From contig CAYYSO010000105.1 of the NCBI GenBank assembly GCA_964474415.1, positions 1 to 8,444 on the forward strand: a stretch of DNA of 8,444 bases, given 5' to 3'. Made by a program: the position numbers and the translations under genes. Numbering within the stretch: the first letter of the stretch is position 1; the number at the start of each line of letters is the position of its first letter. Positions 1 through 5,357 of the stretch are shown piece by piece. Source of the stretch: Methylomarinum sp964474415 (GTDB taxonomy: Bacteria; Pseudomonadota; Gammaproteobacteria; Methylococcales; Methylomonadaceae). Below the pieces are notes generated by a model. It had not been told where the DNA came from, made no database searches, and saw only the letters and a program-made list of their open reading frames with translations.

Positions 1-396
1 GCATAGCCTAACATGGATGATTCAGCGATTTAAGGAAGCATAGAAATAAAATAAACCTTACCTAAAACTAACACACCTGCCTATTCTGCTAAAGATGACT
101 TTTCATTAGGATACGGTTCATCACCGAAAGTGAATCGTGCGGTATCGTTCAATACAATTAAAGGTCTGGCGTTGGTTTTGCTGTTTTTAAGTGAACTGGA
201 AACCGAGTCGTTACCTGAATGGCTAATGATTTTATTTATGATTAATTCCTGTCTTGAGCGAAAGGGAGGCAACCCCGCGCACTTAAAGTCATCTTATAGA
301 ACTTTTCTTGATTTCATAAACGACGAAAAAACGTTGTTTTTATTTGGAATCTCTTAACTTAATGGCAGTGATTGGTTAAGCGGGAATTTTTTAGGA
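1..396. other. Non-coding or degenerate stretch downstream of ispH
   Basis: No recognisable gene lies in these 396 bases. Two short overlapping open frames exist on opposite strands: a 63-codon minus frame at 81-272 that opens with TTG, and a 75-codon plus frame at 130-357 that opens with GTG. Neither has a convincing ribosome-binding site, and neither product resembles a family I recognise. The minus frame reads without a stop back to about 293 and has normal-looking codon use, so it could be a decayed gene fragment; that is inference. The right-hand part (318-396) carries small inverted repeats. No clear U-tract terminator for ispH is visible. Confidence 0.4.
318..346 (+). terminator. Weak terminator-like hairpin (plus-strand sense)
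   Basis: Arms AAACGACG (318-325) and CGTTGTTT (332-339) pair over eight positions with one G-U wobble. They enclose an A6 loop and are followed by TTATTT. Read on the plus strand this resembles a Rho-independent terminator with a low-GC stem. Read on the minus strand, the direction in which ispH is transcribed, no U-tract follows, so it would be a poor ispH terminator. No plus-strand gene is known to its left within the window, so its role is uncertain. Confidence 0.25.
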
Positions 397-1347
397 TTAA
401 GCACCCAAATGTTTTTTCAACTCTTTGGGTAGTGAAAAAACGACTTTTTCTTCAATCCCTTTGTTTTCAACAGTTGATTCTCCACCCCACTGCTTGAGTT
501 GTGTGATCACTTCCTGAACCAGTACTTCCGGCGCTGAAGCGCCCGCTGTTACGCCCACTACATCGACTCTCTCAAGCCAGGATTTTTTTAAATCACGGTA
601 GGTATCAATTAAATAAGCGGGCTTACCCAGTTGTTCAGCAATTTCACGAAGACGGTTGGAGTTGGAACTGTTGGGCGAGCCAACAACCAGAATCAAATCT
701 GATTTTTCGGCCAGATCATGAACGGCATCCTGACGGTTTTGGGTGGCGTAGCAAATATCATCTTTTTTCTGTTCTTGAATCGCCGGAAATGTTTCTTTTA
801 AGGCATCCACCATGACTTTGGTATCAGTCATGGATAGAGTCGTCTGGGTGACATAGGCCAGGTTGTCAGGGTTGTTTACTTGCAGATTTTTGACATCTTC
901 CGGGGTTTCAACCAGGTAAATATTGCCGTTTTCGGTACATTTTTCATATTGTCCCATGGTGCCTTCAACTTCCGGATGGCCGGCATGACCGATCAGAATC
1001 ACTTCTCGATCCTGTTTGGCATGTTTGGCAACTTGCAGGTGGACTTTGGTAACCAGGGGGCAGGTGGCGTCAAATACTGTCAGATTCCGTTGTTTCGCTT
1101 CCTGTTGCACTTTCTTGGAAACGCCGTGGGCGCTGAAAATCAAATAAGAGCCAACCGGAACATCAGATAATTCTTCAATGAAGATTGCGCCTTTTTTTTT
1201 CAATCCTTCGACCACTGTGCGGTTATGTACGACTTCGTGGCGAACATAAATGGGCGCTCCGAAGGCTTCAATGGTCTGGTCAACAATTTCAATGGCCCGG
1301 TCAACGCCGGCACAGAAACCACGTGGGTTTGCGAGAACAATTTGCAT
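397..1347 (-). CDS. ispH: 4-hydroxy-3-methylbut-2-enyl diphosphate reductase IspH (LytB)
   Basis: IspH is the last enzyme of the MEP isoprenoid pathway. It is a cytosolic [4Fe-4S] protein that reduces HMBPP to a mixture of IPP and DMAPP. The 316-residue product is the same length as E. coli IspH. The three cluster-ligating cysteines are present at C12 (in NPRGFCAGV), C96 (in DATCPLV) and C199 (in DDICYATQ). The substrate-pocket histidines H41, H74 and H124, the proton-relay E126 (GHPEVEGT), T167, the S227/N229 pair of the SPNSSNSNR loop, and S271 (AGASAPE) are all in place, so the enzyme looks complete and active. The ATG start is set by the conserved N-terminus MQIVLANPRGFC; the ribosome-binding site is weak. 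It lies 37 bp downstream of the rraA-family gene, is probably co-transcribed with it, and is not linked to lspA/fkpB as in E. coli. Confidence 0.97.
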   Translation of the reverse strand: MQIVLANPRGFCAGVDRAIEIVDQTIEAFGAPIYVRHEVVHNRTVVEGLKKKGAIFIEELSDVPVGSYLIFSAHGVSKKVQQEAKQRNLTVFDATCPLVTKVHLQVAKHAKQDREVILIGHAGHPEVEGTMGQYEKCTENGNIYLVETPEDVKNLQVNNPDNLAYVTQTTLSMTDTKVMVDALKETFPAIQEQKKDDICYATQNRQDAVHDLAEKSDLILVVGSPNSSNSNRLREIAEQLGKPAYLIDTYRDLKKSWLERVDVVGVTAGASAPEVLVQEVITQLKQWGGESTVENKGIEEKVVFSLPKELKKHLGA

Positions 1348-1384
1348 ATCTTGAGTCTTTTGCTAGGTTAATAGGGTTGGGATT

Positions 1385-1870
1385 TTAACCCAAATTTGCT
1401 TTCGATACGATAATTCCATCGCTGTCAGCATATAAATAATGATCTTTTTTAAAATTCACGCCGGCAAATGTAATCATGCAGTCACGTTCGCCCAAGCCGT
1501 GCTTGTGACTTTTTAGCGGATGAGTGTTTAATGCTTTAACGCCAATGGGTAACTGGTTGATAGCTACAGAATCACGAATACAACCGTAAATGATTATACC
1601 TTGCCAGCCGTTTTGGCAGGCTGTTTCAGCCAGGTTATCACCCAGCAATGCACATCGACGAGAGCCGCCGCCATCAACAACCAGAACTCTGTTGTTCACT
1701 TTTTCTTCAAGTGTGCTGCGAACCAATGAATTGTCTTCAAATACTTTGAGGGTAGTGATTTGTCCGCTAAAGGCTGTTTTATTACCAAAGGATTTAAAAA
1801 TGGGCTCGGCAATCTGGAAATGATCCTGATCGGAAAACTGATCGCAAAGATCCGCGGTAGTTAATGACAT
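1385..1870 (-). CDS. rraA: RraA-family protein (RNase E regulator RraA / HMG aldolase-like)
   Basis: This 161-residue protein has the length of E. coli RraA and shares its fold-defining blocks: ELCD-like TADLCD near residue 5, FGNKTAFSGQI (28-37), RVLVVDGGGSRRCALLGDNLA (61-81), the IIIYGCIRD strand-turn (92-100) and HLYADSDGIIVS near the C-terminus. E. coli RraA is a trimeric cytosolic protein that binds and inhibits RNase E. Other family members are divalent-metal 4-hydroxy-4-methyl-2-oxoglutarate/oxaloacetate aldolases marked by a D-X20-R-D signature. Here D78, R99 and D100 fit that spacing exactly, so lyase activity is plausible and the RNase E role is not assured; the usual acidic residue three positions after D100 is A103. 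ATG start, with a weak TTGAG-like ribosome-binding site about 8 bases upstream. A promoter lies just upstream, and ispH follows after 37 bp. Family membership is firm; the biochemical role is open. Confidence 0.9.
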   Translation of the reverse strand: MSLTTADLCDQFSDQDHFQIAEPIFKSFGNKTAFSGQITTLKVFEDNSLVRSTLEEKVNNRVLVVDGGGSRRCALLGDNLAETACQNGWQGIIIYGCIRDSVAINQLPIGVKALNTHPLKSHKHGLGERDCMITFAGVNFKKDHYLYADSDGIIVSKANLG

Positions 1871-1881
1871 TGTGTTGACTC

Positions 1882-1927
1882 AACTGTTTGATGCGGTGAT
1901 TATAACAGTTAGGTAGCTCGCAATAAA
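1882..1927 (-). promoter_or_regulatory. Putative sigma-70 promoter of rraA-ispH, with a dyad around the -10
   Basis: On the minus strand a perfect TATAAT (plus coordinates 1899-1904) sits 17 bp after TTTATT (1922-1927), a weak three-of-six -35. Transcription would begin near 1892, leaving a leader of about 22 bases before the rraA ATG at 1870. The inverted repeat AACTGTT (1882-1888) / AACAGTT (1904-1910) brackets the -10 and start region. It could be an operator, though 7-bp arms can arise by chance. The -10 is well supported; the -35 and operator role are inference. Confidence 0.5.
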
Positions 1928-1954
1928 TAACCCACCATCATAATATCCAAATCT

Positions 1955-2014
1955 ACCACAGAGTACACAGAGAAAAATAGGTTTTAGACTCTTGTAAAAC
2001 GCGAAACATTTCGC
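1955..2014. repeat. Cluster of short repeats (ACCACAGAG-type motif plus two inverted repeats)
   Basis: Three elements lie end to end. (a) ACCACAGAGTACACAGAG at 1955-1972 contains two copies of CACAGAG with a 9-base period; motifs of this form are, from memory, dispersed in intergenic DNA of many environmental bacteria. (b) GTTTTA (1981-1986) pairs with TAAAAC (1995-2000) across an 8-base loop. (c) GCGAAA-CA-TTTCGC at 2001-2014 is a near-perfect palindrome. The clustering within 60 bases of non-coding DNA suggests the remnant of a small dispersed repeat element. No flanking target duplication or transposase is visible, and copy number in the genome cannot be judged from one window. Confidence 0.4.
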
Positions 2015-2178
2015 AGGTAACCAGATCTCTTTTATTTCTAAGTATTTTAATTTAATGGAAATTGCCATTCACCCACTCAAAAAGGCTCAAAAATACACTT
2101 ATATTATTGATTTTAAATAAAAAAATATTAGATTAATGGCCGTGAGGCTGGGACCAAGGGAAACACTAAGGCTCCTTA

Positions 2179-2742
2179 TTAACTAATCTCTAAAGCGCCC
2201 GGCATAAAAAACTCACTGACCAGCAGCGGCTGTTTCTGAATGGCATAAACTGTTCTTCTGCCCCAGGTGTTTTCAGGAATAGAGATCTGTTTTTGTAATT
2301 GAGTTGACCAGTAATTCGCTTTTACCTCGGTGATGTCCAGTTGCAGGCGTTCCAGGTTAGGGTAGGAAAAAATGACTTCTCCCAGAGGCCGTGTTCCCAA
2401 ATGGGAAAGGTTGCGTTTGGCAATTTTGATGGTTTTTTCCGGTAAAATGGTGCGGGCAAGAATCAGTGGTTTGCCGTCGGCATGTAACAAAACTTCACGT
2501 ACCAGGTTGTACTGTTGATGAGGCAGGCGCAACAGTTGGCATTCGCTTAGGTATGCCTGCTTCCAACGGTGAAATAAAATTTTAACTGCAAAGCTGTCAC
2601 CATAAAAACAGCGTAAGCGATGAGTTAATGATCCTGCCTCGAAAACCCATGATTGCACATTTTTTGGAAGGGTGTGACGACTACCCGGCTGGCTGGGTTT
2701 CCAATCAGGGTCACGGTTGAATAAAAAACTGTTGGTGTGCAC
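2179..2742 (-). CDS. ubiC: Chorismate pyruvate-lyase UbiC
   Basis: UbiC converts chorismate to 4-hydroxybenzoate and pyruvate, the committed step of ubiquinone synthesis in gammaproteobacteria. It is a soluble monomer. The 187-residue product matches the family length (about 165-190) and shows the family blocks in order: AGSLTHRL (36-43), LVREVLL (80-86) with R82 aligned to the chorismate-binding arginine, ARTILP (96-101), LGTRPLGEVIF (115-125), WGRR (160-163) and LLVSEFFMPG (173-182), whose E177 aligns with the catalytic glutamate. The start is GTG at 2742, only 6 bp after the recG stop; an AGAGGT ribosome-binding site (2753-2758) lies inside the last recG codons, about 10 bases away, suggesting coupling. 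In E. coli ubiC sits beside ubiA, but here no ubiA is in view and the gene closes the recG transcript. Confidence 0.93.
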   Translation of the reverse strand: MHTNSFLFNRDPDWKPSQPGSRHTLPKNVQSWVFEAGSLTHRLRCFYGDSFAVKILFHRWKQAYLSECQLLRLPHQQYNLVREVLLHADGKPLILARTILPEKTIKIAKRNLSHLGTRPLGEVIFSYPNLERLQLDITEVKANYWSTQLQKQISIPENTWGRRTVYAIQKQPLLVSEFFMPGALEIS

Positions 2743-2748
2743 TCTGGT

Positions 2749-4812
2749 TTAGACCTCTGCATATTGACTGGTGCTACCTAACCAGCGATCGATAATGGGT
2801 TGTATGGATTCAGGATATTGTTGGCAGATGATCTCGGCGGCGTCATGCACCTGCTCTAATAAAGCTGCATCGCGGTTTAGATCAGCAATTTTAAACTGCA
2901 TTTGTCCTGTTTGACGGGTGCCCATGACCTCACCCGGGCCGCGTAATTGCAGGTCTTTTTCGGCAATTACAAAACCGTCGTTGCTTTCCCGTAAAATGCC
3001 TAAACGATGTTTACCGGTATTCGATAAAGGTGATTGGTACAGCAGTAAGCAATAACTTTCCATTTCGCCACGGCCAACTCTGCCGCGTAATTGGTGTAAC
3101 TGGGATAGCCCCAGTCTTTCAGGGTTTTCGATGATCATCAGACCGGCATTGGGTACATCGACTCCGACTTCTATGACGGTAGTTGCCACCAGCAGGTCAT
3201 AGTCATGATTTTTGAAAGCCTGCATAACGGACTCTTTTTCGGCAGATTTCATGCGGCCGTGAACCAGGGCAATACGAACGTCCGGCAATGCTGTAGTCAA
3301 ATATTCAACAGTTTTTTCCGCTGCTTCGCATTGCAATACCTCCGATTCTTCAATGAGTGTGCACACCCAGTAGGCCTGACGTTGTTGTTTTATCCAGTGG
3401 CTGATTCTGGCAATGATTTCATCACGGCGTTCACAGGGAATGACGCTGGTGATTACCGGTTTTCTTCCCGGCGGCAGTTCATCAATAATGGAAATATCCA
3501 GGTCGGAATACTGCAGCATTGCCAGGGTGCGGGGTATTGGCGTGGCCGTCATAACCAGCTGGTGCGGCCTCAATCCTGACTGTTGAGCTTTCTCACGTAA
3601 CGCCATGCGCTGATGTACGCCAAAGCGGTGCTGTTCATCAATAATGATCAAACCCAGTTTGGCAAAATGTACGCTTTCCTGAAATAAGGCGTGAGTACCA
3701 ATGATAATGGGGGCGCTGCCGTCTGCAATGGACTGCAATGCTTGTTGTCTGGCTTTGCCTTGCAGATGTCCGGTCAGGAAAACCGGCGTTATATTAAAAT
3801 CGGCAAACCAGTTGCTGAAGTTACGAGAATGTTGTTCGGCCAGTAGTTCGGTCGGCGCCATAATGGCAATCTGGAAATTTGCAGCTAAAGCCAGTAAAGC
3901 TGTGCAGGCAGCTACGATGGTTTTACCCGAACCGACATCGCCTTGTAGCAATCTGAGCATAGGGTGTTTTAACGCACAGTCAGTTTCAATTTCGCTGATG
4001 ACGCGCTGTTGGGCTTCAGTGAGCTGGAATGGCAGACCAGCAAGAAATTTGGCTTTTAGTTTATTATCGACTTTAAAAACGGGCGCCTGCCATTTTTTAT
4101 GGCTGTGTTTGCCTTGCAACATTTTTAGGTGATGGGCTAAAAATTCCTCAAATACCAAGCGTTTTAAGGCGGGGCTTTGTTGAATGTCAGCGACAGAAAT
4201 TTCGGCCTGGGGACTGTGTAAAGTTTGTAAGGCCTGTTGCAGTGTAGGGTAGTGATATCGTTGTAACAGTGATGCAGGCAACCAATCGTGGAGGTTGTTC
4301 AGGCATAGGGATAATGCCTGTTTGACGGCCTTTCTCATGGTGTTTTGGTGTAAGCCTTCGGTTAGCGGGTAGATCGGAGTCAGATAGTCTTCAGTAATGT
4401 GGCGGGTCGATTGTATGATTTTGTATTGCGGATGGATCATTTCCAGTCCTGCATAACCCTGGCGTATTTCACCAAAACAACTGAGCAGTGTGCCCGGTTT
4501 CAGTTGTGCTTGCTGGCTGGCTGTAAAATGAAAAAATCGTAAACTGATAAAACCGGTTTGATCGCTGATTCTGCAAATTAAACTACGCCGTCCTGTTGGC
4601 AATATATCGGTTAGTTCCACCGTGCCGGCAATGAGTACTGACATACCAGCTGTTAATGAGTCTAGCGGGTAAATTCGGGTGTGGTCTTCATAACGAAGCG
4701 GCAAGTGAAAAAGCAGATCCTGAATATTATGGATGTCCAGTTTTTGCAGGCGAATGACGGATTGCGGACCTACTCCCGATAATGTGGCGACCGATTGATC
4801 GTTAATATTCAT
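2749..4812 (-). CDS. recG: ATP-dependent DNA helicase RecG
   Basis: RecG is a double-strand DNA translocase that reverses stalled forks and processes Holliday junctions, D-loops and R-loops. From the ATG at 4812 the product is 687 residues (E. coli 693). Order of parts: N-terminal OB-fold wedge domain that splits the fork (about 1-150, with LLFHLPLRYEDHTRIYPL near 33-50), helicase domain 1 with Walker A GDVGSGKT (291-298), DEQHRFG Walker B (392-398) and motif III TATPIPRT (422-429), helicase domain 2 with the motif VI block QLRGRVGRG (574-582), then the RecG-specific TRG motif (about 613-636, GFVIAEKDLQLRGPGEVMG). Nothing is missing. A longer form from TTG at 4836 adds eight residues; neither start has a clear ribosome-binding site, but ATG better matches family N-termini. 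A 135-bp gap separates it from ridA, and ubiC follows after 6 bp. Confidence 0.96.
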   Translation of the reverse strand: MNINDQSVATLSGVGPQSVIRLQKLDIHNIQDLLFHLPLRYEDHTRIYPLDSLTAGMSVLIAGTVELTDILPTGRRSLICRISDQTGFISLRFFHFTASQQAQLKPGTLLSCFGEIRQGYAGLEMIHPQYKIIQSTRHITEDYLTPIYPLTEGLHQNTMRKAVKQALSLCLNNLHDWLPASLLQRYHYPTLQQALQTLHSPQAEISVADIQQSPALKRLVFEEFLAHHLKMLQGKHSHKKWQAPVFKVDNKLKAKFLAGLPFQLTEAQQRVISEIETDCALKHPMLRLLQGDVGSGKTIVAACTALLALAANFQIAIMAPTELLAEQHSRNFSNWFADFNITPVFLTGHLQGKARQQALQSIADGSAPIIIGTHALFQESVHFAKLGLIIIDEQHRFGVHQRMALREKAQQSGLRPHQLVMTATPIPRTLAMLQYSDLDISIIDELPPGRKPVITSVIPCERRDEIIARISHWIKQQRQAYWVCTLIEESEVLQCEAAEKTVEYLTTALPDVRIALVHGRMKSAEKESVMQAFKNHDYDLLVATTVIEVGVDVPNAGLMIIENPERLGLSQLHQLRGRVGRGEMESYCLLLYQSPLSNTGKHRLGILRESNDGFVIAEKDLQLRGPGEVMGTRQTGQMQFKIADLNRDAALLEQVHDAAEIICQQYPESIQPIIDRWLGSTSQYAEV

Positions 4813-4866
4813 TGCATCAAAATAGTGGCTGGGCAAAGTGCGGAGCGCTTATACGATGTAGATACG

Positions 4867-4878
4867 GCAGATATCTGC
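4867..4878. repeat. 12-bp perfect palindrome in the ridA-recG gap
   Basis: GCAGATATCTGC reads the same on both strands. It lies about 55 bp upstream of the recG ATG in a 135-bp gap (4813-4947) that otherwise holds no gene, no strong terminator and no convincing promoter. A TTGAAT -35-like hexamer sits next to it on the minus strand but has no good -10 at the right distance. It could be a protein-binding site or chance. Confidence 0.3.
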
Positions 4879-4947
4879 ATTCAACACGTCCTTGTGCTGC
4901 GGATGTGAGCATGGACGCGGAAGATTTTTTGCCCAATCCTATTGTAT

Positions 4948-5346
4948 TTATGCGTCGTAAATTTCCCGTATTTCCATAATCGCATCCATTTCCACAGCAA
5001 CTCCTTTTGGTAGGGTCTCAATGCCAACAACTGCTCGTGCCGGATAAGGCTGGGCAAAATATTCACCCATGATTTCGTTAACCAGTGGAAAGTGAGACAG
5101 ATCCGTCAGGTATACATTCAGTTTTACGACATCATAAAAATCACCGCCGGCAGCTTCCGCTACGGCTTTCAAATTATCAAATACACGACGAATTTGTACG
5201 GAAATATCACCTTCAACAACTTCCATGGTTGCCGGGTGTAGCGCAATTTGTCCCGATAGATAGACAGTGCCGTCGACTTTGATGGCCTGTGAATAGGTGC
5301 CGATGGCTTGTGGAGCCTTGTCTGTGTAGATAACTTCTTTACTCAT
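4948..5346 (-). CDS. ridA: RidA family reactive intermediate/imine deaminase
   Basis: RidA (YjgF/YER057c/UK114 family) hydrolyses 2-aminoacrylate and related enamine/imine intermediates released by PLP enzymes such as threonine dehydratase, protecting other PLP enzymes. It works as a cytosolic trimer with active sites between subunits. The 132-residue length is typical. Visible hallmarks are APQAIGTYSQAI (11-22) with Y18, VYLSGQI (28-34), and PARAVVGIETLPKGVAVEMDAI (102-123), with R104 aligned to the carboxylate-binding arginine of true RidA enzymes and E119 to the conserved glutamate. Retention of the arginine favours a catalytically active member over arginine-less paralogues. The ATG is 9 bp after the spoT stop, and the AAGGAT ribosome-binding site (5352-5357) overlaps that stop, so translation is probably coupled. 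The spoT-ridA order is common in non-enteric gammaproteobacteria. Confidence 0.95.
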   Translation of the reverse strand: MSKEVIYTDKAPQAIGTYSQAIKVDGTVYLSGQIALHPATMEVVEGDISVQIRRVFDNLKAVAEAAGGDFYDVVKLNVYLTDLSHFPLVNEIMGEYFAQPYPARAVVGIETLPKGVAVEMDAIMEIREIYDA

Positions 5347-5351
5347 TTTTT

Positions 5352-5357
5352 ATCCTT
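5352..5357 (-). promoter_or_regulatory. Ribosome-binding site of ridA overlapping the spoT stop codon
   Basis: AAGGAT on the minus strand is 5 bases from the ridA ATG and shares two bases with the spoT TAA (5356-5358). This is the clearest ribosome-binding site in the operon. It fixes the ridA start and implies that ribosomes ending on spoT can re-initiate on ridA. Confidence 0.7.

Larger units (their letters stand above)
1871..2178. other. 308-bp intergenic region between ubiC and rraA
   Basis: No credible gene is present. A 62-codon minus frame (1880-2068) only reads through a repeat-like motif and the rraA promoter. The ubiC-proximal part (2090-2140) is very AT-rich, with a T7 run on the minus strand but no GC-rich stem in front of it, so no intrinsic terminator can be called for ubiC. 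The middle (1955-2014) holds a cluster of short repeats, listed separately. The rraA-proximal part carries a likely minus-strand promoter. A short near-palindrome, TAAGG-CT-CCTTA, lies at 2167-2178 directly after the ubiC stop. Confidence 0.6.

Noticed and set aside
353..380. CTTAAC/GTTAAG inverted repeat as an ispH terminator
   Set aside because: The arms are only 6 bp and AT-rich with a 16-base loop, and no U-tract follows in the ispH direction.
880..1170. Plus-strand open frame of 96 codons
   Set aside because: It lies wholly inside ispH on the opposite strand; the IspH frame is fully supported by catalytic residues.
1880..2068. Minus-strand 62-codon frame upstream of rraA
   Set aside because: It reads through the ACCACAGAG repeat motif and the rraA promoter; the peptide is a typical artefact of that repeat.
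2100..2178. Intrinsic terminator for ubiC
   Set aside because: There is a T7 run on the minus strand, but no stable GC-rich stem immediately precedes it.
3205..4132. Plus-strand open frames of 124 and 143 codons
   Set aside because: Both are antisense shadows of the RecG helicase domains with no family resemblance of their own.
4881..5066. Minus-strand 61-codon frame overlapping the ridA 3' end
   Set aside because: It is out of frame with a well-supported ridA, has no ribosome-binding site, and mostly reads the intergenic gap.
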